DNA of 20,814 nt, taken from contig JAHECQ010000013.1 in the NCBI GenBank assembly GCA_024641625.1, positions 1 to 20,814 on the forward strand, given 5' to 3'. The notes under the pieces were generated by a model, which did not search any database, had not been told where the DNA came from, and worked only from the letters and a program-made list of their open reading frames with translations. Source of the stretch: Acidimicrobiales bacterium. GTDB lineage: Bacteria > Actinomycetota > Acidimicrobiia > Acidimicrobiales > SZUA-35. Shown here in pieces: positions 1 through 6,451 of this stretch. The first letter of the stretch is position 1, and every line of letters begins with the position of its first letter. Both the position numbers and the translations under genes were made by a program.

Positions 1-401
1 AACTTGTCACGGTTGAGACCATTGTCGGGCTCACAAGGTTGGTCGGTGCAGTTGCCCCGGACATCGAAGGCCCAGCCGTGATAGCAGCACCGAAGACCCA
101 TTTCGTCGATGCGTCCGTAGACCAGCGACGTACCGCGGTGAAGACAACGCGGTAGCACCAGGCCCGGCAGGCCGTTTCGGTCACGGAACAGGACGAGGTC
201 CTCACCCAGCACGCGAACCGGGCGCGGCAGGTCGGTGGCATGCTCGCTCAGTCCGACCGGGTGCCAGTACCGGCGGAGCAGTTCACCCATCGGTGTGCCC
301 GGGCCGACTTCGGCGAGATCGGGGTCGTGGCTACCTTCGGGCCTACCGTAGGCCGTACCGCTGTCGAACTCGACCCGGGTCTCGATCTCGGCACTCGACA
401 C
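1..401 (-). CDS. Rieske [2Fe-2S] aromatic ring-hydroxylating oxygenase, alpha subunit (N-terminal part; runs off left edge)
   Basis: The visible 133 residues are the N-terminal Rieske domain of an oxygenase alpha subunit of the phthalate dioxygenase/vanillate demethylase type. The start is GTG, preceded by AAAGGAG at good spacing. The N-terminal block contains MGELLRRYWHPVGLSE, typical of this family. The cluster motif follows as CLH, then 17 residues later CCYH within RCCYHGWAFD, giving the Cys-x-His and Cys-x-x-His ligands. The catalytic mononuclear-iron domain would lie beyond base 1 and cannot be checked. Such enzymes use O2 and electrons from a separate reductase to hydroxylate or O-demethylate aromatic rings. 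The gene follows the VOC-fold gene by 82 bp on the same strand and probably belongs to that operon. The substrate cannot be deduced. Confidence 0.9.
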   Translation of the reverse strand, partial: MSSAEIETRVEFDSGTAYGRPEGSHDPDLAEVGPGTPMGELLRRYWHPVGLSEHATDLPRPVRVLGEDLVLFRDRNGLPGLVLPRCLHRGTSLVYGRIDEMGLRCCYHGWAFDVRGNCTDQPCEPDNGLNRDK

Positions 402-483
402 GGACGCTCCTTTGTGTACGGACGACGGGTGATGGAACGGGTGACGGTCGTGGGCAACGTGCCGTTCTGACCGGCAGCGGCCG

Positions 484-1050
484 TTACTGCGACGCGCGCT
501 CGGCCAGCAACTCCGCCCGGTGGGCGTAGAACTCCTCGATCGAGCCGAACTCGGGCTCGTCCTTGAACGCCTCACGGGTGACCTCGACGATGGCATCGTT
601 CGCAAGACTCAAATCCAATGGCTTTCCCTGTGGCTGAGCGACGTGCCACGGGGTGTCGATGAAGATCTCGACACCGTTGCCTTCGGGATCGGCGAAGTAC
701 ACCGACCACGCGTTGCCATGGGTCAACGGGCGAATCCCCGAGACACCGGGTTCGGCCTCGAGCGTCTCCTTCAGGGCCCGGAGATCGTCGAGCGTGCCCG
801 TGGAACGGAACGCCACATGGTGCATGTTGTTCGAACGGCCGACTTCCTCGCGACCGGACACGAGTGCCAACTGATGATGATGGCGCGCCGTCTGGGACAT
901 GAAGATGATCTCGCTGTCGTCATTGCTGCGAAGGGGACCGCGGTCGGTCACCTCGAAGCCGAGCACCCGTTCGTAGAAGTCGATCATCGCGTCGGAATCC
1001 TGCACGTACACCACTGCATGAGCGACTTCGAGATTGAGCTGAGGAGACAT
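484..1050 (-). CDS. VOC-superfamily protein (glyoxalase / type I extradiol dioxygenase-like)
   Basis: This 188-residue protein has two beta-alpha-beta-beta-beta modules of the vicinal oxygen chelate fold. Candidate metal ligands are His11 (in AHAVVYV), His78 (in MHHVAF) and Glu128 (in GNGVEIF). This is the His-His-Glu pattern of extradiol dioxygenases and other metal-dependent VOC enzymes. The ATG at 1050 is chosen because it is preceded by GAGGAG-like sequence read from the minus strand as CTCAGCTCAATC and because the fold begins directly after it. An in-frame extension to 1311 overlaps the upstream monooxygenase gene and is not VOC-like. The C-terminal tail of about 50 residues after the second module is acidic and helical. 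It lies 43 bp downstream of the Baeyer-Villiger-type monooxygenase gene and upstream of a Rieske oxygenase gene. Ring cleavage or an accessory catabolic role is therefore likely, but the substrate is unknown. Confidence 0.85.
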   Translation of the reverse strand: MSPQLNLEVAHAVVYVQDSDAMIDFYERVLGFEVTDRGPLRSNDDSEIIFMSQTARHHHQLALVSGREEVGRSNNMHHVAFRSTGTLDDLRALKETLEAEPGVSGIRPLTHGNAWSVYFADPEGNGVEIFIDTPWHVAQPQGKPLDLSLANDAIVEVTREAFKDEPEFGSIEEFYAHRAELLAERASQ

Positions 1051-1093
1051 GACACGCACAGTAATCGCCGGTTGCCCGGCAAGCGACTGCAAC

Positions 1094-2779
1094 TCAGTCC
1101 GGTGCGTCACCGCCTGCCCGAGCTTCACCGGCTGGGAGCGCTTCGAAGACGAACCCTTCGTAGTCGTTCTCGGCCACCGAGCTGCACTGGGACACATAAG
1201 CGGGAAAACCACCGATGTATGGCATGAACACCCGGTGCTTCCCCGGGATGTTCGCCCCCGTGTACCACGAATCGCACTTGGACCGAAGCGACGGTTCCGC
1301 TGCGGCGGCAACGGTGCGAACCCAGTCGCTCTGTGCCTCGCTCGTCGCTTCGAGTCGGGTGTATCCCTTGGCCCGCATCCACGACAGGCAGTCGACGATC
1401 CAGTCGGTCTGATGCTCTATGCCGGTGACCATGGTGGCGAACACACCGGGCCCGCCGGGACCTTGGGTGTTGAAGAAGTTGGGGAATCCGTGCACGGCAA
1501 GACCGAGATAGGTCGCAGGCCCCGTGCTCCAACGTTCCCTGATGGTCGAACCATCCGGACCAGCGATGTCCATGGCCACCACACTGCCGGTCATGGCATC
1601 GAAGCCGGTGGCGAACACCACGGCATCGAGCTCGAAGGTCTCGCCGCCCGCAACCAGGCCCGTCGGCGTGAACCGCTCGATGCCGTCCTCGCTCAGGTCG
1701 ACCAGCGTCACATTTTCGCGGTTGTAGGTCTCGTAGTAGTCGGTTCCGGCGCACAACCGCTTCCCCCCGAAAATGTCGCCCTTGGGGATGAGTCGCTCCG
1801 CGACGTCGGGGTCGTCGACGATCGCTCGGATCTTCCCCTTCCAGTACTCGGTGACCAGTCGATTGGCCTCCCGGTCAAGCAACAGGTCACCGAAAGCACC
1901 CAGGAAGGGCAGACCGCCGATCTGCCATTGGGCTTCGAAACGCTCGAATCGTTCCTCGGGCGAGACCTCGAGCGCCGAGCCGGGATTGAACGGGAACAAG
2001 AAGGCCGAGGGTCGCTCCTTTGCCTTGGCCCGGAAGGCCGGGTAATCCGCCTTGATCGCTCGGACCTCCTCGGGGTCCAGCGGACGATTCATCGCCGGGA
2101 CGACATAGTTCGGAGTTCGCTGGAAGACGAAGAGGTGTTCGGCCTGCTCAGCCAAGAGGGGGATCGACTGGATGGCCGAGGACCCCGTACCGATGACGCC
2201 AACGCGCTGCCCGGCGAACTCGACCTCATGATGTGGCCACCGTCCCGTGTGGTAGGAGGCGCCGGTGAAGAGATCTCGATCGGTGAAGGCAGGGGTGTTG
2301 GTGGTCGACAGAACCCCCGAGCCGAGGATGAAGAACCGAGCGCTGACCGTCTCGCCGCTGCTGGTCGTGATGGTCCAGCGGTGGGACGAATCGTCGAACC
2401 TGGCCCCCTCGACCATGGTGTCGAAGGTGATGCCGGACCGGAGATCGAATCGGTCGGCAACGTGCTGAATGTAGGCAAGCAACTCAGGTTGCGAGGCGAA
2501 ACGCTCGGTCCATGTCCACTCCTGCTGGAGCTCCTCGGAGAACTGGTAGGAGTACTGCATGCTCTCGATGTCGCAGCGGGCACCCGGATAGCGGTTCCAG
2601 TACCACGTGCCACCCACGTCGCTACCGGCCTCGAAGACCCGAACCGTGAAGCCGAACTGTCGCAGGCGGTGCAGCAGGTACAACCCAGCGAACCCGGCTC
2701 CGACGACCACCGCGTCAACGGACCGCTGAGCATCGTCGACGGGCTCGGTTGCTGCGCCGGTCGGAGCGCTGTGTGTCAT
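1094..2779 (-). CDS. Baeyer-Villiger-type flavin-containing monooxygenase (cyclohexanone monooxygenase-like)
   Basis: This 561-residue, single-component FAD- and NADPH-dependent monooxygenase has all the marks of class B Baeyer-Villiger enzymes. The FAD-binding GAGFAG is at residues 27-32. GGTWYWNRYPGARCDIES, typical of cyclohexanone monooxygenases, is at about 56-73. The BVMO fingerprint FxGxxxHxxxWP is at 171-182 with His177 and Trp181. The NADPH-binding GTGSSA is at 197-202, and ATGF lies in the C-terminal half. Such enzymes insert an oxygen next to a ketone carbonyl, giving esters or lactones. The start at 2779 is preceded by GAGG at 5-nt spacing; an in-frame GTG further upstream overlaps the previous gene and is unlikely. 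It heads a three-gene minus-strand run with VOC-fold and Rieske enzymes. The ketone substrate (alicyclic, aryl or steroid) is not determined. Confidence 0.93.
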   Translation of the reverse strand: MTHSAPTGAATEPVDDAQRSVDAVVVGAGFAGLYLLHRLRQFGFTVRVFEAGSDVGGTWYWNRYPGARCDIESMQYSYQFSEELQQEWTWTERFASQPELLAYIQHVADRFDLRSGITFDTMVEGARFDDSSHRWTITTSSGETVSARFFILGSGVLSTTNTPAFTDRDLFTGASYHTGRWPHHEVEFAGQRVGVIGTGSSAIQSIPLLAEQAEHLFVFQRTPNYVVPAMNRPLDPEEVRAIKADYPAFRAKAKERPSAFLFPFNPGSALEVSPEERFERFEAQWQIGGLPFLGAFGDLLLDREANRLVTEYWKGKIRAIVDDPDVAERLIPKGDIFGGKRLCAGTDYYETYNRENVTLVDLSEDGIERFTPTGLVAGGETFELDAVVFATGFDAMTGSVVAMDIAGPDGSTIRERWSTGPATYLGLAVHGFPNFFNTQGPGGPGVFATMVTGIEHQTDWIVDCLSWMRAKGYTRLEATSEAQSDWVRTVAAAAEPSLRSKCDSWYTGANIPGKHRVFMPYIGGFPAYVSQCSSVAENDYEGFVFEALPAGEARAGGDAPD

Positions 2780-2807
2780 GACATCCTCGAATCGCTTGAG
2801 GCTCGTC

Positions 2808-2813
2808 AGTCTA
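2808..2813 (-). promoter_or_regulatory. Possible -10 element (TAGACT) before the monooxygenase gene
   Basis: Read on the minus strand, TAGACT fits the TAnnnT -10 consensus and would place a transcript start near 2801, about 22 nt before the ATG. It overlaps the stop codon of the preceding membrane-protein gene. No good -35 hexamer is seen. Read-through from the upstream genes, 31 nt away, is equally possible. Confidence 0.25.
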
Positions 2814-3038
2814 GGTATCCCACTCGCCGTCGAAAAGATCGCCGACCACACCACCGTTGTGGCGAACTCTCAGGACAAGACCGATCAGGAGCACGGTGGA
2901 GCCGACGAGTGTTCCGATGGCCGAGGCCGACCCGATCGACGCGTCGAACAAGTCGGCCGAGAGCGCGGCGAGGCCGATGGCGATGAACATCGCCCCGATC
3001 ACGAGGCGCCGCTTGCGGATGGGGGCGACCTCAGCCAC
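2811..3038 (-). CDS. Small two-helix membrane protein
   Basis: This 75-residue protein has a short basic N-terminus (IRKRR) followed by two hydrophobic segments at about residues 12-28 and 38-57. It ends in a polar acidic tail. The GTG start at 3038 overlaps the stop codon of the PspC/LiaF-like gene (3031-3033) and is preceded by GGAGG at 6-nt spacing, so the two are translationally coupled. No catalytic motif is visible and no named family is recognised. The helix pair resembles the short hydrophobic hairpins found in LiaF-type and phage-shock-associated membrane proteins. By context it may be a small partner of the upstream PspC protein in the cell membrane; this is inference from position only. 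Confidence 0.75.
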   Translation of the reverse strand: MAEVAPIRKRRLVIGAMFIAIGLAALSADLFDASIGSASAIGTLVGSTVLLIGLVLRVRHNGGVVGDLFDGEWDT

Positions 3039-4329
3039 GACGAACCTCCACGTAACCGAACGTCACTTCGAGATCCAGGGTCAAGGTCCGTGAGCCCTCA
3101 CGCCCCGGGGACACGCCATCGAGTGAGGCATGGACACCGTCCTGTTCGGCATCGAACACCTTCACGTAGCCGAATTGGCTCCGGGCGTCGTAGGAGACCC
3201 GAACGTCCGCGGGCACCGTGATGAGCGCATAGCCGGCCCCGACGTCGACACGCACCGACTCGTCAGCGACGAACACGAGGTCGCGGAGGTCGAGCTCGAC
3301 GTACCCCGATCCCACCTCGTAGGTGTCCTCGAGTTGTGCCAGGGAATCGGGACGGAACTCGCGGGCGCCAAGCCCCCCACTGATCGCCGTGTCGATGAGG
3401 GGGGCGATGGCCAGACCGAACACCGCCAACAGCCCGACCAGGATCAGAGGTCGGGCCCGTCCGATGAAGGCGCTGGCCACCAGGCCACCGCCACAGACCA
3501 GGGCAACAGAACCGAAGATCGCAACAGCCCCGACGTCAACCCCCGTCAGCTGACCGAGGCCGAGCAGCACGCCGACCACGACACCCGCAATCGCAAGCGT
3601 CACCGAGGTGACCGGCGGTTTGGGTGCCGGCTCCTCGAACGGCTCATGAGTGATCGGCGTCGCCCAATGGAGCGGCGGCTCGTGGCCCGAGCCCGGTGGA
3701 GCAGGAGCGTCCGTCCACGAAGTCGTCGACGGCCAGGACGGCGGCATGACCTCCACGGTCGGGTCGGTCGCGCCGGTGGTCGGCGATGGGGAACCGGCGA
3801 GGGTCGTCGCGGAGGCCGCAGCGCCGCTGGGCACGTGAGACCGGTCCGTTCGACCGTCGAGCCCACCCGGTCGACGGTTGAGCAGGTAGAAGCCGCCGGC
3901 CACCAACAGCAACGGCACGACCACCGACTCGTCGAAGCCGAGACTGATGGTCCCGAACACGACCGACACCCCGGCAAGCAGGATCAGGCCGCCGAACAGT
4001 ACGGCCGCGAGGTCGGACTTGACCACGACCGGTCGTGGGTCCCGATCGTTCTGGTCAGGCAGCAGGATCCACCCGGCGAGGTACAGCAGGATGCCGCTGC
4101 CCCCGGCCAGCGTCAATGCCATGAAGGCGATCTTGATGATGATGGGATCGAGCCCGAGGTAGTCGGCGATGCCCGAGGCCACGCCACCCACCGACCCGTC
4201 GACCCGTCGACGAAGTCGCCGACCGGTCGCCGGTGACGGAGTCGGCGCTGGGGGGCTCGGCGCTGGGGGGGTCGACGCTGGGGGAGTCGATCCATCGCTG
4301 GGAAGCTCGGTGTTGGCTGGTTCGGTCAT
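3031..4329 (-). CDS. PspC-domain membrane protein with LiaF-like C-terminal domain
   Basis: This 432-residue protein has several distinct parts. Residues 10-36 are a low-complexity Pro/Ser/Thr/Ala segment encoded partly by 15-bp tandem repeats. A PspC domain lies at about 37-92 (GSVGGVASGIADYLGLDP, then a hydrophobic helix ending in GWILLP). Further membrane helices are at about 105-128 and 136-150. A second Pro-rich linker follows, then a helical cluster beginning at VTLAIAGVVVGVLLGLG. The C-terminal domain of about 100 residues is beta-rich, with repeated GYVELDLRDL and FGYVKV blocks, resembling the extracytoplasmic or accessory domain of LiaF/YvqF proteins. LiaF-type proteins restrain a partner histidine kinase until envelope stress occurs. 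A divergent PspC-domain kinase, 132 bp away, makes this role likely. The ATG at 4329 lacks a clear Shine-Dalgarno sequence. Confidence 0.85.
   Translation of the reverse strand: MTEPANTELPSDGSTPPASTPPAPSPPAPTPSPATGRRLRRRVDGSVGGVASGIADYLGLDPIIIKIAFMALTLAGGSGILLYLAGWILLPDQNDRDPRPVVVKSDLAAVLFGGLILLAGVSVVFGTISLGFDESVVVPLLLVAGGFYLLNRRPGGLDGRTDRSHVPSGAAASATTLAGSPSPTTGATDPTVEVMPPSWPSTTSWTDAPAPPGSGHEPPLHWATPITHEPFEEPAPKPPVTSVTLAIAGVVVGVLLGLGQLTGVDVGAVAIFGSVALVCGGGLVASAFIGRARPLILVGLLAVFGLAIAPLIDTAISGGLGAREFRPDSLAQLEDTYEVGSGYVELDLRDLVFVADESVRVDVGAGYALITVPADVRVSYDARSQFGYVKVFDAEQDGVHASLDGVSPGREGSRTLTLDLEVTFGYVEVRRG
4241..4285. repeat. Three 15-bp tandem repeats inside the PspC/LiaF-like gene
   Basis: Three consecutive 15-bp units (4241-4255, 4256-4270, 4271-4285) share the pattern STCGRCGCTGGGGGN on the plus strand. 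Read in frame on the minus strand they encode five-residue Pro-Pro-Ala-Pro-Ser/Thr units in the N-terminal linker. Copy number may vary between strains by slippage without breaking the frame. Confidence 0.8.
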
Positions 4330-4335
4330 GAGGCA

Positions 4336-4341
4336 ATTGTC
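4336..4341 (-). promoter_or_regulatory. Possible -10 element for a leaderless PspC/LiaF-like transcript
   Basis: On the minus strand GACAAT lies exactly 6 nt before the ATG at 4329 and keeps the A at position 2 and T at position 6 of the TAnnnT -10 consensus. As no Shine-Dalgarno sequence is visible, a leaderless mRNA starting at the ATG is plausible. No confident -35 box is seen. Confidence 0.3.
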
Positions 4342-4363
4342 GAACGATCACATCAACGCTTGG

Positions 4364-4381
4364 ATCGGTGATCCCACCGAT
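4364..4381. repeat. Perfect 7-bp inverted repeat in the divergent promoter region
   Basis: ATCGGTG (4364-4370) and CACCGAT (4375-4381) are perfect inverted copies separated by ATCC. The repeat sits 34 bp upstream of the PspC/LiaF-like start, near the expected -35 zone of that gene. It could be an operator for a dimeric regulator or a chance palindrome. Confidence 0.35.
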
Positions 4382-4396
4382 TCGGGGGTCGAAGAC

Positions 4397-4415
4397 CTCA
4401 GGGTAGGCTCAGGGT
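4397..4415 (+). promoter_or_regulatory. Tandem CTCAGGGT operator upstream of the sensor kinase gene
   Basis: Two identical octamers, CTCAGGGT at 4397-4404 and 4408-4415, lie 11 bp apart, one helical turn. The same pair with the same spacing precedes the ABC transporter gene at 6389-6407. The distance from the second octamer to the downstream ATG is 46 bp here and 44 bp there. ATGT also follows each pair at the same offset. Direct repeats one turn apart just upstream of the expected -35 region suit a dimeric NarL/LuxR-type activator. The regulator encoded at 5691-6332 is the obvious candidate, giving autoregulation. No experimental evidence is available. Confidence 0.65.
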
Positions 4416-4461
4416 CGGCCCTGATGTGCTTTGGTCGTCCCCGTGCGATCATGACGTGTCC

Positions 4462-5694
4462 ATGACTGCCACTGACACCAACGACTCCGCTGCGAGCAAC
4501 GGGCCGTACTGGCAGGTGCCATCGCTCGATCGCGAGGACCGGATCCTTGGTGGAGTGGCCGCCGGGATCGCCCACGAACTCGGACTGGATGCACTGTGGA
4601 TTCGGCTGGGCTTCGTGGCGCTCTTCACCGCAGGTGGCTGGGGCGCGCTGTGCTATGTGGTCGCGTGGGGAGTACTCGCTCAACTCGAGTATCAGGGACT
4701 CGGACCACAGCGCCCTCCCGTTCCCAAGGGCCGTACGTCACGAACCAGATTCGCCGGAACCGCATTGGCCGTCTTCGGACTCCTCGTCTTCTTCGCCAAC
4801 CGGCCCGGGATCCCCACGCCGGTCGTGTGGCCGTTGGGCGTCGCATGCGCCGGCATGGTGATCGCCTGGCGACAGCTCGGGTCGGGCACGCAGGCGACCG
4901 ACCGATTCCGTCTGGTGCAGGTGATCGGCGGCCTCGCGGCGGCGGTCGGCGGCATGGCACTTCTGCTGGGCGCCGCCTTTCGGTTTGCGTCGACCGGCAC
5001 GGCGATCTGGGCCGGCCTCGCGGCCGCAGTCGGTCTGATCGTGCTGTCGGCCCCCTGGTGGTGGCGACTGGTGCACGAACTCGACGCCGAGCGCCAAGCC
5101 CGTATCCGCTCCGACGAGCGGGCGGATCTGGCCGCCCACCTCCACGACTCGGTCCTGCAGACCTTGACGCTCATCCAGCGTCACGGCGACGATCCGCAGA
5201 TGATGCGCAACCTTGCCCGCCGCCAGGAGCGGGAACTGCGGAACTGGCTCGACCCTTCGCGAGCGGATCGAGGGGGACGAAGCGTACGGGGCCGGCTCGA
5301 CGAGCTCGCCTCCGATGTCGAGGAACTCCACGGCGTACCGGTCGAGGTCGTGGTCGTCGGCGACTGCCTGGTCGACGAGCCGTTGGCCGCCGCGCTGGCA
5401 GCTGCCCGCGAGGCTGCGGTCAACGCAGCCAAGTACTCGGGTGCCGACCACGTGGCCCTCTACGTGGAGATCACCGACGACAACGTCGAGATCTTCGTTC
5501 GCGACACGGGTGTCGGATTCGACCGGGCGACAGTGGCCATCGACCGACGCGGCCTGGTCGAATCGATCGAGGGTCGGATGCGTAGAGCAGGAGGATCGGC
5601 ACTCATCACTTCCGAGCCCGGTGCCGGCACCGAGGTCGAGATTCTGTTGCCCCGTTCGCCGACGCTCAAGAGGCCAAGGAGCAACAAGCCATGA
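4462..5694 (+). CDS. Sensor histidine kinase with N-terminal PspC domain
   Basis: This 410-residue membrane kinase begins with a PspC domain at about residues 20-75 (DRILGGVAAGIAHELGLD, then a hydrophobic helix). Further helices are at about 95-112, 120-136, 153-173 and 180-197. A short helix leads into the HisKA_3 dimerisation domain, with the phosphorylated His at 228 in HLHDSVLQ. The HATPase domain has the N-box REAAVNAAKY with Asn321 and the G1 box DTGVGF at 348-353. A Gly-rich G2-like region precedes the C-terminus. The ATG at 4462 lacks a clear Shine-Dalgarno sequence; an in-frame ATG at 4426 would add 12 non-conserved residues and encroach on the operator. It overlaps the response regulator gene by 4 bp (ATGA). 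The architecture matches LiaS/DesK-class kinases that sense the membrane. Confidence 0.93.
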   Translation: MTATDTNDSAASNGPYWQVPSLDREDRILGGVAAGIAHELGLDALWIRLGFVALFTAGGWGALCYVVAWGVLAQLEYQGLGPQRPPVPKGRTSRTRFAGTALAVFGLLVFFANRPGIPTPVVWPLGVACAGMVIAWRQLGSGTQATDRFRLVQVIGGLAAAVGGMALLLGAAFRFASTGTAIWAGLAAAVGLIVLSAPWWWRLVHELDAERQARIRSDERADLAAHLHDSVLQTLTLIQRHGDDPQMMRNLARRQERELRNWLDPSRADRGGRSVRGRLDELASDVEELHGVPVEVVVVGDCLVDEPLAAALAAAREAAVNAAKYSGADHVALYVEITDDNVEIFVRDTGVGFDRATVAIDRRGLVESIEGRMRRAGGSALITSEPGAGTEVEILLPRSPTLKRPRSNKP

Positions 5695-6332
5695 CCTATC
5701 AGCCGACCGTTGTCCTCGTCGATGACCACGACCTCGTTCGCGCCGGCGTCCGCGCCGCTCTCGGAACCAGCGTGCACGTTCTGGGCGAAGCCGGCGATGT
5801 TCACGAGGCCGTCGACCTGATCGCCGAGCGGAAACCGGACGTGGTCCTGCTCGACGTTCATCTGCCCTCCGGTTCCGGAAGCGACGTGATCACTGCGGTC
5901 ATCGCACGAGGGGGCGAGAGTCGCTTCCTCGCGCTCTCGGTGTCGGATGCGCCCACGGACGTCATTTCCGTCATCCGTGCCGGGGCACGCGGTTACGTCA
6001 CGAAGGCGATCAAGAGCGAGGACCTGGTCGATGCCGTCATCCGGGTGGCCGAGGGCGATGCGGTGTTCTCTCCTCGACTGGCGGGCTTCGTGATCGACGC
6101 CTTCTCCGCGACGATGGCCGAGCCGACCGACCCCGAGCTCGACCAGCTCTCACCTCGCGAGCAGGAAGTGATGCGGCTGCTGGCCCGCGGGTACGCGTAC
6201 AAGGAGATCGCCCGGCGATTGACCATCTCGATCAAGACGGTCGAGACCCATGCATCGAGCGTGCTTCGGAAGTTGCAGCTCTCGAGCCGTCACGAGCTGA
6301 CGACCTGGGCCGCCCGACGACGAATCGTCTGA
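5691..6332 (+). CDS. NarL/FixJ-family response regulator with LuxR-type DNA-binding domain
   Basis: This 213-residue regulator pairs with the overlapping kinase. The receiver domain spans about residues 5-120, with the acidic pair Asp11-Asp12, phosphoacceptor Asp55 in VVLLDVHLP, a Ser in the switch strand (FLALSVSD) and the conserved Lys in GYVTKAI. The C-terminal LuxR-type helix-turn-helix occupies about 147-208, with LSPREQEVMRLLARG and the recognition part SIKTVETHASSVLRKL. This is a LiaR/DesR/VraR-like layout. When phosphorylated it should dimerise and bind direct or inverted half-sites. The CTCAGGGT tandem sites ahead of the kinase and ABC genes are the best candidates. The ATG overlaps the kinase stop codon, so the two are made in a coupled fashion. 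Confidence 0.95.
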   Translation: MTYQPTVVLVDDHDLVRAGVRAALGTSVHVLGEAGDVHEAVDLIAERKPDVVLLDVHLPSGSGSDVITAVIARGGESRFLALSVSDAPTDVISVIRAGARGYVTKAIKSEDLVDAVIRVAEGDAVFSPRLAGFVIDAFSATMAEPTDPELDQLSPREQEVMRLLARGYAYKEIARRLTISIKTVETHASSVLRKLQLSSRHELTTWAARRRIV

Positions 6333-6379
6333 CTCCGCGGTCGGTCCCGTTGCTCCAGCGTTGGCAACCCCGGGCCACC

Positions 6380-6407
6380 CCCAGGGTGCTCAGGGTCAGC
6401 TCAGGGT
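6380..6407 (+). promoter_or_regulatory. CTCAGGGT operator array upstream of the ABC transporter genes
   Basis: CTCAGGGT occurs at 6389-6396 and 6400-6407, again 11 bp apart, and a one-mismatch copy CCCAGGGT lies at 6380-6387. Aligned without gaps to the kinase promoter (4397-4427 against 6389-6419), 24 of 31 positions agree, well outside any coding constraint. A GTGC element also precedes both start codons at 18-19 nt. The array is inferred to bind the response regulator encoded just upstream and to switch on the transporter. Confidence 0.65.
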
Positions 6408-6439
6408 CACGCCCCATGTCGTCATGTCCACCCGTGCCC

Positions 6440-6445
6440 GACGAT
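6440..6445 (+). promoter_or_regulatory. Possible -10 element for a leaderless ABC-transporter transcript
   Basis: GACGAT ends 6 nt before the ATG at 6452 and fits the A2/T6 positions of a -10 hexamer. No Shine-Dalgarno sequence precedes that ATG. If transcription starts at the ATG, the CTCAGGGT pair lies at about -63 to -45, the usual place for an activator. The -35 region is weak, as expected for an activator-dependent promoter. Confidence 0.3.
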
Positions 6446-6451
6446 GCATCC

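Noticed and set aside
1051..1311. N-terminal extension of the VOC protein
   Set aside because: The added residues overlap the monooxygenase gene and are not part of a VOC fold; a proper start exists at 1050.
1049..2986. 645-codon open frame on the plus strand opposite the Baeyer-Villiger-type monooxygenase
   Set aside because: It mirrors a gene with all family motifs, has no recognisable domain and is rich in Arg, Gly and Asp as expected for a high-GC antisense frame.
6333..6379. Terminator after the response regulator gene
   Set aside because: Only a 5-bp stem with a long loop (GTTGC/GCAAC) could be found, and there is no T-run.
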